5,580 nucleotides of DNA, taken from Candidatus Bathyarchaeota archaeon. GTDB taxonomy: Archaea; Thermoproteota; Bathyarchaeia; Bathyarchaeales; SOJC01. Each line of letters begins with the position of its first letter. Within the stretch, counting starts at the first letter, position 1. A program made the translations under genes and the position numbers. The stretch covers positions 1-5,580 of the forward strand of contig DAOWHM010000122.1 of assembly GCA_030641425.1 (NCBI GenBank), in the 5' to 3' direction. Positions 1 to 5,365 of this stretch are shown here, piece after piece. Below the pieces are notes generated by a model. The model was not told the origin of the DNA. It saw only the letters and a program-made list of their open reading frames with translations, and searched no databases.

Positions 1-488
1 ACCCCCTTAAATCGCGTATACGCATAATTCGAGGACCCCCATTTATCCAACTGGCAACAACGTGCAGACAATGCGAAGACACCCCCTGCATAAGAGCATG
101 CCCAAAAGACGCATTACACCAATCGGAAGTGACAGGAGCTATACTAGTCGAAGACGAGAAATGTGATGGCTGTAAATGGTGCTTAGAAGCCTGTGAATAT
201 GGAGCCATCCGATACGACGGAGAAGCAAACACTGTAGTCATCTGTGACCTGTGCGATGGAACCCCAAGATGTAAGGAAATGTGCCCTGAAGAAGCAATCG
301 ATTTTGTAACAGAAGAAACCGACATAGCGAAAGCGTGGGTCGCTGCTTCAAAAAGATGGATTGACGCATCAGAGAAGCTCATAAAAATGACGAAAGGCGA
401 AGAGGAAACGGACTTCCTAGCAGACAGCAAAGAAATCATGGAACACATCGACGAGAAACTTAGAGAACTCTTCGAGAAGAGAAAATAA
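1..488 (+). CDS. Polyferredoxin-type 4Fe-4S subunit (DmsB/HycB/AOR-associated type), 5' partial
   Basis: The frame is open from the window edge (first whole codon at base 3) to TAA at 486-488, so the N-terminus lies outside. Three [4Fe-4S] cysteine groups are visible: C-x2-C-x4-C-x3-CP (bases 63-104), C-x2-C-x2-C-x3-C (162-194, last Cys followed by Glu rather than Pro) and C-x2-C-x5-C-x3-CP (243-287). This order matches motifs II-IV of the four-cluster electron-transfer B subunits of molybdenum/tungsten oxidoreductases and of ferredoxins next to aldehyde ferredoxin oxidoreductases; motif I would be in the missing part. The last 60 or so residues are charged and helical with no cysteines, a possible partner-docking tail. 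A GTG at 129 could be read as a start, but it would remove a complete cysteine group and is not credible. The role is cytoplasmic electron transfer; the partner enzyme is not in view. Confidence 0.85.
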   Translation, partial: PLKSRIRIIRGPPFIQLATTCRQCEDTPCIRACPKDALHQSEVTGAILVEDEKCDGCKWCLEACEYGAIRYDGEANTVVICDLCDGTPRCKEMCPEEAIDFVTEETDIAKAWVAASKRWIDASEKLIKMTKGEEETDFLADSKEIMEHIDEKLRELFEKRK

Positions 489-502
489 CCTCCCAATCCT
501 CC

Positions 503-521
503 TTTTTATCCAACTCTTTTT
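503..521 (+). terminator. Oligo-T archaeal terminator after the ferredoxin gene
   Basis: Two runs of five T (503-507 and 517-521) lie 15-33 bases after the TAA stop, in a pyrimidine-rich stretch with no strong hairpin. Tandem oligo-T runs are the usual intrinsic termination signal in archaea. The next gene (speD) is convergent, so a stop here is expected. Confidence 0.5.
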
Positions 522-651
522 ACCAGTCATCTGAAAACTCAGCACCTTTACATACGCACGCGCAAACAGAACGGATGGGAGATATCCACTCACCCACCAC
601 GACATCTAATCCTCAAACTAGATTGCTGAGATGACTTCTCAATATCAGTAA

Positions 652-972
652 CTACTTTACATTTCTCACAAGCCTGTGAACCTTAAAAGAAGTAGGCTCT
701 AAAGCGAACTTCACAACTTTCCAACCTTCTTCAGGGTCGATATCTTCGCTGCAAACGAATATGTCTAATGCTGCATACTTGTATTCCGGCCACGTATGAA
801 TTGAAATATGGGTTTCAGCAAGTATCAGGATAACTGTTGTACCCGTTGGCGAAAATTTATGCCAGATTGTCTTAACAACAGTGCTTCCCATCTTCTTGGC
901 AGCCTTTTCCAACACTCCAACCAGAAATTCAGCATCATTAACATTCCCTTTACACCCGTAAAGATCCACCAA
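652..972 (-). CDS. speD: S-adenosylmethionine decarboxylase-like protein (SpeD, class 1B) with Thr at the processing site
   Basis: SpeD enzymes are pyruvoyl-dependent and convert S-adenosylmethionine to decarboxylated AdoMet, the aminopropyl donor for polyamines. The protein keeps the family core: VDLYGC at the N-terminus, HKFSPTG (38-44), the hallmark IHTWPEY (58-64), a YAALDIF stretch (66-72) and the catalytic Cys of VCSED (C74). The processing His is H59. The self-cleavage site is normally Glu-Ser-His, but here it is E53-T54-H55 (Thr codon ACC on the minus strand, bases 813-811). Thr would give a 2-oxobutyryl group instead of pyruvoyl. The TTG start used here gives 106 residues, a little short for the family and missing roughly the first eight residues. 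The same frame stays open upstream and a CTG at 993-991 would restore a typical N-terminus. It lies just after the BpsA-like gene on the same strand, so the two are almost surely co-transcribed. It could be an active variant, a repurposed SpeD paralogue or a decaying gene. Confidence 0.8.
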   Translation of the reverse strand: MVDLYGCKGNVNDAEFLVGVLEKAAKKMGSTVVKTIWHKFSPTGTTVILILAETHISIHTWPEYKYAALDIFVCSEDIDPEEGWKVVKFALEPTSFKVHRLVRNVK

Positions 973-989
973 AAGCTCATGTATACGTT

Positions 990-2633
990 TCAGTCTTTTT
1001 GCCCCACACCAACTCTTTTTCTCATAGTAGTATGCTTTTTTATGAACCCACCATCCTCAAAGAACAAAGCTGCACCATAATTACTCTCTGAAACTATCAA
1101 ATCTATTCGACTGATTCCCAAGTCTTGAAAATACTTTTCTACAGCGACCAAAAGCTTTCTTCCCAATCCTTGATGACGATATTGAGGTTTCACAGTGATA
1201 CTCTTGATATATCCGAATCTTTCATTTGCACCTCTATCTCTCTCAGTCCTCAGCCAGAGCCAACCCACAACCTCATCACCAATAACAGCTACCTTCAGAC
1301 TTTCAGGATCTTTCAACAGCGTCTTTTCCAGCTTTTGCCTATGATAGTCTTCGTCCAAAATCGGGGCTTCCGGAAAGGATTCAATGGCAATCTCTCTCTC
1401 AAATTTTAGTATTTCAAGAAAATCAGCCTTCTTGAAACCACGCAACTTCAACCTATGACTTAGCCTGTCCTTTAGTTTCCCTTTTTTAATCAGCTTGAAC
1501 CGTTTCTTCTTACCACATTTGGGGCAACCTACACCCTTTAATTTTTCAACTGTTCTGATCTTCTCAGTTGAGCCTACCCTTATCTGCTGACCACAGGAGC
1601 ACCTGTAAATTCGCCAAGTCTCATTAATTTCACCAGTATATAATTTGTCGACGAAACGTCCTGTGATAAGTGGTCTCATCTCTTCGGTAGTTTCAAGACG
1701 CATGATAGATGTTGTGTTGGCTAACATCTCTGCCCCTTCATATTTGTTGAATCGCGGAATATGTTCAACGATGCAGAGCCCCATCTGATTTAGAGTCTTC
1801 TGAACTTTCAGTGCCTCTCTAGGAGATTGATGAGCATAAGCCAGATACACACTTGCACCCTTTCGCCTTCGAAGGGCACTTAAACCTCTTGATACAAACA
1901 AGGCTAAACCAGGTATAGTATAGGGTGGATCTGTAAAGACAACGTCGTATTTACTCATTATAGGCTTTGGAAGTATTTCCTTCAAATCATGCTCAACGCA
2001 TTTGATATTCAAGTTCTCTTGCTCGGAAATTTCATCGATAGTCTCAACAAGCCGGGGGTCAACATCAACAACTGTTATCTCTTTAGCAGCTTTTAGTAAT
2101 CCAACAGCAATAGATGTAAAATCATCATCACCTAAGAAGATGATTTTTCTTCCTTCAACACTGCCTCTATCAAGCATAAACAGGGCTCTTAACAAAGCTG
2201 TTTCTGCGGTTCCATGTGCTTGGTCTAGCCACGTCACCGGTTTTGGTCGCAAACTAAGTAATTTCCTTAGTTTTTCCAAAATATGTATGAAAGAATCGGT
2301 GATGCTGACGTTTTTACCTTGACAGGTTGGGCATGTTTGCCTTTGTGTATATGCTAACCCCAACTGTTCCTTAACGAAAGTCTCTCCCTTCTCCGTAAGT
2401 ACTGCTCCACCTTTTCTAGCCAGCATTCCTTCTTTTTCTAGTTCTCTTCTAACTGCAGCTGTCACAGGTACTGGTAGCTTGGTCCAATAAGCAAGTTCTT
2501 TTGTGCCAATTTTTCGACTGCGGTAGACTTCTTGGAGTATTTTTCTGACTCCTTCTCTTCCTTCCCTAAGTTTGGCTTTCTCAGAGATGCTTCTCAGCAA
2601 ATCAGTTGAGTTGATTTTTTTCCCTAAACGCAT
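990..2633 (-). CDS. bpsA: BpsA-like branched-chain polyamine synthase fused to a GNAT acetyltransferase
   Basis: BpsA (DUF43) transfers aminopropyl groups from decarboxylated AdoMet to the internal N4 of spermidine, giving branched polyamines typical of thermophilic archaea. Numbered from ATG 2633 (547 residues): a winged-helix-like N-terminal domain (about 25-90); a CPTC knuckle (101-104); DQAHGTAET (137-145); the BpsA signature GDDD (168-171) followed by FTS; VDVDPR (189-194), likely donor binding; and TDPP (234-237), the second signature. A CSC (345-347) and CPKC (370-373) pair form a probable zinc ribbon. Residues from about 400 to the end are a GNAT domain with motif A QYRHQGLG (484-491) and a typical end NYGAALFFEDGGF (518-530). 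Known BpsA proteins are about 350 residues, so the GNAT part is an addition. A TTG at 2672 would add 13 residues; the ATG is preferred by codon type and alignment of the winged helix, but neither has a clear Shine-Dalgarno site. Downstream speD supplies the donor substrate. Acetylation of polyamine by the GNAT domain is inference. Confidence 0.88.
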   Translation of the reverse strand: MRLGKKINSTDLLRSISEKAKLREGREGVRKILQEVYRSRKIGTKELAYWTKLPVPVTAAVRRELEKEGMLARKGGAVLTEKGETFVKEQLGLAYTQRQTCPTCQGKNVSITDSFIHILEKLRKLLSLRPKPVTWLDQAHGTAETALLRALFMLDRGSVEGRKIIFLGDDDFTSIAVGLLKAAKEITVVDVDPRLVETIDEISEQENLNIKCVEHDLKEILPKPIMSKYDVVFTDPPYTIPGLALFVSRGLSALRRRKGASVYLAYAHQSPREALKVQKTLNQMGLCIVEHIPRFNKYEGAEMLANTTSIMRLETTEEMRPLITGRFVDKLYTGEINETWRIYRCSCGQQIRVGSTEKIRTVEKLKGVGCPKCGKKKRFKLIKKGKLKDRLSHRLKLRGFKKADFLEILKFEREIAIESFPEAPILDEDYHRQKLEKTLLKDPESLKVAVIGDEVVGWLWLRTERDRGANERFGYIKSITVKPQYRHQGLGRKLLVAVEKYFQDLGISRIDLIVSESNYGAALFFEDGGFIKKHTTMRKRVGVGQKD

Positions 2634-2689
2634 AATGTTTGTCTCGTTTTTAGCTTGAAGCTTGTTCTTCAATGGAATTCGGGAGGGGT

Positions 2690-2702
2690 ATTTAGTCTTT
2701 AT
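2690..2702 (-). promoter_or_regulatory. Possible TATA-like element for the bpsA-speD operon
   Basis: On the minus strand this AT-rich block reads TAAAGACTAAATA. A box centred near 2693 would place transcription start near 2667, between the TTG at 2672 and the ATG at 2633, which would favour the ATG. A second candidate (AAATATTC on the minus strand, near 2729-2736) is as good, so the assignment is weak. Confidence 0.22.
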
Positions 2703-2800
2703 GTGTGGTGTGTTTGAGTTTGGAGTGATTAGAATATTTGCTTTAATGTGGATTTGTGTTGGGCACTTATACAGTAATGTTTATTAAGAGTTAACATTCG

Positions 2801-2810
2801 ATATACTAAT
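2801..2810 (+). promoter_or_regulatory. TATA box of the Cys-rich protein gene
   Basis: The sequence ATATACTAAT lies in the 150-base divergent intergenic region (2673-2822). Its centre near 2804 predicts transcription start around 2830, almost exactly at a second in-frame TTG (2832), suggesting a leaderless message. If so, the protein would start at 2832 rather than 2823. An upstream TTATTAAG (2781-2788) is an alternative box that would suit the 2823 start. Confidence 0.35.
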
Positions 2811-2822
2811 AGACAATCCAAG

Positions 2823-3227
2823 TTGGTAGCCTTGAAACACGCACAACTAGTTTGCCCCTACGAAAAATGTGGTCGACCCTTTCAACAAGCAGTCATGGTC
2901 ACAGACAGCTCCAAGCTTCCACGTGAAACACACTATGCCTGTCCCCATTGCATGCTAAAGGTCGAGCTGCTACTACATAATAACGGAGGGGACAAACTAG
3001 GAGGAGTTAGCATCCACAGTGTCGAAGATGAAGCGCTACTGTCAACATTAGCAGATGGACATAGAAGCAGCGGACTCGAAGAAGCTGTGTCAAACCCCCA
3101 TACCACCAGACCCACCAAAGGCTGCAAGCACTTCCTAGGTTACCTACGGACCCATCACAATTGTGCTGACATCCCAGACGAATGCGCAATTTGCCCAAAC
3201 ATCGTGCAATGTTACTCTAACAGGTGA
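2823..3227 (+). CDS. Cys-rich protein with N-terminal zinc ribbon and C-terminal Cys motif, function unknown
   Basis: I do not recognise a named function. The 134-residue protein has two cysteine modules. The N-terminal one, C11-x4-C16 followed by CPHC (C40-x2-C43) after the phrase PRETHYACPHC, looks like a treble-clef or zinc-ribbon metal site. The C-terminal one begins GCKHFLGYL (100-108) and ends IPDECAICPNIVQC (C121, C124, C130). To my recollection similar Cys-His-GYL...IPDEC-x2-C-x5-C tails recur in archaeal proteins of unknown role, so C101, H103, C121, C124 and C130 may bind zinc or an iron-sulfur cluster. Between them lies an acidic, probably flexible linker (about 56-98). There are no membrane segments or signal peptide. 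The start is TTG at 2823 or TTG at 2832; there is no Shine-Dalgarno site. It stands alone, divergent from the polyamine operon and convergent with the SRPBCC gene. Confidence 0.72.
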   Translation: MVALKHAQLVCPYEKCGRPFQQAVMVTDSSKLPRETHYACPHCMLKVELLLHNNGGDKLGGVSIHSVEDEALLSTLADGHRSSGLEEAVSNPHTTRPTKGCKHFLGYLRTHHNCADIPDECAICPNIVQCYSNR

Positions 3228-3233
3228 CAAACT

Positions 3234-3277
3234 CAATAGCAAACTTCTATTGTTAAAACGGGTGACTTTAATCACTC
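3234..3277. terminator. Two small hairpins between convergent genes, possible bidirectional terminator
   Basis: A perfect 6-base inverted repeat CAATAG/CTATTG (3234-3239 and 3247-3252, 7-base loop) is followed by a second stem GGGTGA/TCACTC with one G-U pair (3260-3265 and 3272-3277, 6-base loop). Both sit just after the stop of the Cys-rich gene and before the convergent SRPBCC stop. There is no long T run, so a terminator role is only suggested by position. Confidence 0.25.
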
Positions 3278-3324
3278 CCCAATTGCCCCATCTTGCGACA
3301 CTAAAACATGCATGCACCTCAATC

Positions 3325-3783
3325 CTAAGATTCACTCTTTTCAACACATTTCTGAAGTTGATTCAGAGACATGTTCCATGCTCTGACAAACCACTCTCTG
3401 GCTTCTTCCCACTCATCAGTATCTCTCCAACCAGTATGTAGGAGATGAACTTCTGTTCCTTCAGGGTTAGGTGCGAAATAAACTGCGACGTTGGTTAATG
3501 GTCGAACATTATTCATGAAATGCTTGAAATGCTTTGGTCCTTTCCACTCGAAACAGATTAGTTTGTTCTTGGTTAAGGCCAAAACTTTGCATCCTATCGT
3601 GCTATCGTTCTCTCGGTCTGTTGGATTCCAGAATAATTCATATTTTCCTCCAACTACTGGTTCTACGTCAGCAGTACCTGTTAACCACTTTTCAAGACGC
3701 TCATTCACCGTGAAAAACTCAAAAGCTCCACTTGGACTGCAGTTAAGATTGATCGATCGGTAGATTATCTTATCCAAACTCAC
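3325..3783 (-). CDS. SRPBCC-family (AHSA1-like) protein
   Basis: The protein has the layout of START/Bet v1-like SRPBCC proteins related to the AHSA1 group: an opening beta strand (IIYRSINLNCSP), a helix with FEFFTVNERLEKWLT, then VEPVVGGKYELFW, a central FEWKGP, PLTNVAVYF, GTEVHLLHTGW and a long C-terminal helix (EWFVRAWNMSLNQL). Such proteins form a hydrophobic cavity; some bind lipids or ligands and some bind Hsp90, but the ligand cannot be read from sequence, so the specific role is unknown. No membrane segment. The frame is open to an ATG at 3828 (167 residues), but a strong TATA box lies inside those extra codons, so the GTG at 3783 (152 residues) is chosen; a TTG at 3777 is also possible. 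It is convergent with the Cys-rich gene and divergent from uppP. Confidence 0.85.
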   Translation of the reverse strand: MSLDKIIYRSINLNCSPSGAFEFFTVNERLEKWLTGTADVEPVVGGKYELFWNPTDRENDSTIGCKVLALTKNKLICFEWKGPKHFKHFMNNVRPLTNVAVYFAPNPEGTEVHLLHTGWRDTDEWEEAREWFVRAWNMSLNQLQKCVEKSES

Positions 3784-3808
3784 ACTTTCCAGTTGTACAG
3801 TCAGCTGA

Positions 3809-3816
3809 ATTATATA
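3809..3816 (-). promoter_or_regulatory. TATA box of the SRPBCC gene
   Basis: The minus strand reads CTCTATATAATTC, with TATATAAT as a near-ideal archaeal TATA box. Its centre is about 30 bases before the GTG at 3783, placing transcription start a few bases before that codon. This supports a nearly leaderless GTG start and argues against the longer frame from ATG 3828, which would contain the promoter. Confidence 0.5.
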
Positions 3817-3966
3817 GAGATGAGGCATATTTAATTGAAAAGCGAGCCACAGCCACTATTAGGTAACTTTTCCACCAGCTCCAAGTGTCGCAAGTTCAAT
3901 CCCCTAATACCAATATCACACGTTCACACATTTGCCTCAATAAGGAGACTGAACCTATTTGGCAAC

Positions 3967-3974
3967 TTAAATAT
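3967..3974 (+). promoter_or_regulatory. TATA box of uppP
   Basis: TTAAATAT in the context CAACTTAAATATC is centred about 26 bases before position 3996-3997, giving a leader of only about three bases before the ATG at 4000. No Shine-Dalgarno sequence precedes that ATG, which fits leaderless translation. Confidence 0.45.
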
Positions 3975-3999
3975 CAGGAGCTGAATTATTGGGAAATAT

Positions 4000-4782
4000 A
4001 TGTCTTCGATTGTTGAAATCTTGATTCTGGGTATAATTCAAGGGTTAACCGAGTGGTTTCCAGTGTCCAGTTCAGGGCACTTAACTATTGCCAAAGAATT
4101 TGCTGGGTGGAATCCACCGGTGTTCTTCTTCGTTCTTCTTCATGTGGCTACCCTCTTCGTTATTTTAGTATTTTTCAGGCAAGTCATTGTGAAAGTTTTG
4201 AAAGCATTTGTGAGGAGGGATTTCAACTCTGAAGAGGGAAAGCTTGGAACATTAATTATCATAGGCAGTATTCCTACTGCAGTTATCGGCTATGCCTTTC
4301 GAGACACATTCAAATCTTTCTTCAACAACCTACTTGTGGTGGGAGCCGCTCTCTTGGCAACAGGATTCTTGCTCCTCATATCGCAAACCAGAGAAGGTGA
4401 TGGACTAATAGGTCACCTTGATGCCTTACTTATGGGGTTGGCACAAGCGGTAGCAATAACTCCAGGTGTTTCCAGAAGCGGAGCCACAATCTCCACTGGA
4501 TTCCTACGCAAAATCGACAGGAAGAAAGTCTTCGACTTCTCATTCTTACTGTCAATCCCAGCCATCCTAGGCGCAGCGCTATTGGAATCATCAGATCTTC
4601 CGTTACTCGTTGCAGACTCAGGAGATATCTTTGCAGTAGCTGTTGGCGTTGCTGCTTCAATGGTGGTAGGCTACATATCTCTCAAGATTTTACGAAGAGT
4701 AGTCATGGAAGAGAAGTTTCATTGGTTCGCACCCTACTGCTGGATCGTAGGCATCCTCGTTATCATCTCCCAACTATATTAG
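4000..4782 (+). CDS. uppP: Undecaprenyl-diphosphatase-like polyprenyl-diphosphatase (UppP/BacA)
   Basis: UppP is an integral membrane enzyme that hydrolyses polyprenyl diphosphate to polyprenyl phosphate, recycling the lipid carrier of glycan assembly. In archaea the carrier is presumably a dolichol-type polyprenyl, used for protein glycosylation and surface polymers (inference). Both family signatures are intact: the N-terminal Q14-x3-E18 motif in GIIQGLTEWFPVSSSGHL (11-28) with S25 and H27, and PGVSRSGAT (155-163) with R159. Hydrophobic segments at about 41-60, 83-99, 111-128, 178-196, 208-228 and 243-259, together with the two re-entrant signature regions, give the usual topology. At 260 residues it has normal family length. 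The ATG at 4000 puts the first signature at its usual place. The next gene starts 60 bases downstream on the same strand and may be co-transcribed. Confidence 0.95.
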   Translation: MSSIVEILILGIIQGLTEWFPVSSSGHLTIAKEFAGWNPPVFFFVLLHVATLFVILVFFRQVIVKVLKAFVRRDFNSEEGKLGTLIIIGSIPTAVIGYAFRDTFKSFFNNLLVVGAALLATGFLLLISQTREGDGLIGHLDALLMGLAQAVAITPGVSRSGATISTGFLRKIDRKKVFDFSFLLSIPAILGAALLESSDLPLLVADSGDIFAVAVGVAASMVVGYISLKILRRVVMEEKFHWFAPYCWIVGILVIISQLY

Positions 4783-4827
4783 AGATTATTTTCAGTAGCA
4801 GTTATATCCATGTAAAATCTGAATAGT

Positions 4828-4835
4828 AGGAGGAG
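4828..4835 (+). promoter_or_regulatory. Strong Shine-Dalgarno site of the ferritin-like gene
   Basis: AGGAGGAG ends seven bases before the ATG at 4843, a near-perfect match to the archaeal anti-Shine-Dalgarno sequence. It fixes the start and is the only strong site in the window, implying that this gene is translated from a leadered or internal position on a longer message. Confidence 0.75.
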
Positions 4836-4842
4836 ACTTTAG

Positions 4843-5313
4843 ATGTCAAGAGATGAAATGGCGGAGTTTTTTAAGAGTCAGAGGGAACTTGAGCATCACA
4901 TCGTTAAGTCCATAACAGACAGTTTGAAGACCGTGAGAAATCCTGTTGTGAAACAAGTTCTGCAAGCGATTGCTTATGACTCCCAGAAACATGCTGGAAT
5001 CTACGAGGCGGCATTGTCGATTTCAACTGTTACTCCAGCATTGACAGATGAGGAATACAGAGAACTTGAAGAGATAACAGCGAAGCATATTTCAGACGAA
5101 GAGAAAGTAATCTCAGCCCTCACCAGTATGATGCCTAAAATTAAGAATGAAAAGATCAAATTTCTTCTCGGAGCAATTATGGCTGACGAAAAAAAACATC
5201 ATCAACTGCTTAAAAAGATCATTGACCTGATTGTTGAGAAAGAAGCTATTACAGAAGAAGACTGGTGGGAAATCCTATGGAAAAACGTTCCCTTTCATGG
5301 TGCTCCAGGATGA
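4843..5313 (+). CDS. Ferritin-like (rubrerythrin-type) four-helix protein
   Basis: The 156-residue protein is almost all helix and shows the four-helix pattern of ferritin-like diiron proteins. Helix 1 carries RELEHH (14-19), helix 2 YDSQKH (45-50), helix 3 KHISDEEKVI (81-90) and helix 4 ADEKKHH (114-120), which contains a proper E116-x2-H119. The matching site in helix 2 has Ser47 where Glu is usual, with Asp46 next to it, so the metal-ligand set is not the textbook one; to my recollection this DSxKH form recurs in archaeal relatives. The tail DWWEILWKNVPFHGAPG looks like a conserved archaeal ending. There is no rubredoxin domain, so it is not a full rubrerythrin. Likely roles are iron binding, or peroxide or oxygen handling in the cytoplasm, but catalysis is unproven. 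It follows uppP by 60 bases and precedes a broken ferredoxin that could once have been its redox neighbour. Confidence 0.75.
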   Translation: MSRDEMAEFFKSQRELEHHIVKSITDSLKTVRNPVVKQVLQAIAYDSQKHAGIYEAALSISTVTPALTDEEYRELEEITAKHISDEEKVISALTSMMPKIKNEKIKFLLGAIMADEKKHHQLLKKIIDLIVEKEAITEEDWWEILWKNVPFHGAPG

Positions 5314-5365
5314 TAGAACTAGTAGATTGCCCTTAAGTAATGCTCTTCTACTCAGACATCGTGGG

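Noticed and set aside
129..488. Reading the first gene as a complete small ferredoxin from GTG 129.
   Set aside because: The frame is open to the window edge and encodes a full C-x2-C-x4-C-x3-CP motif upstream of that GTG, so the gene is 5' partial.
417..605. Minus-strand open frame across the end of the first gene.
   Set aside because: It overlaps the ferredoxin coding region and its terminator and resembles no family.
604..623. Small stem ATCTA/TAGAT downstream of speD as an operon terminator.
   Set aside because: Only five pairs with no T run in the minus-strand direction; likely chance in AT-rich DNA.
935..980. ATG at 980-978 (minus strand) as the speD start.
   Set aside because: It is in a different frame from the SpeD motifs and its translation does not resemble the family N-terminus.
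808..1080. Plus-strand open frame opposite speD and the end of bpsA.
   Set aside because: It is antisense to strongly conserved coding sequence and its translation shows no recognisable domain; other plus-strand frames opposite bpsA (1125-1409, 2002-2322) fail for the same reason.
3857..3912. A functional tRNA gene.
   Set aside because: There is room for only 53 bases between the acceptor strands, no anticodon arm with a 7-base loop forms, and the T-stem 3' strand does not pair.
5321..5352. Inverted repeat AGTAGA/TCTACT with a 20-base loop as a terminator of the ferritin-like gene.
   Set aside because: Short stem, large loop and no T run; too weak to call.
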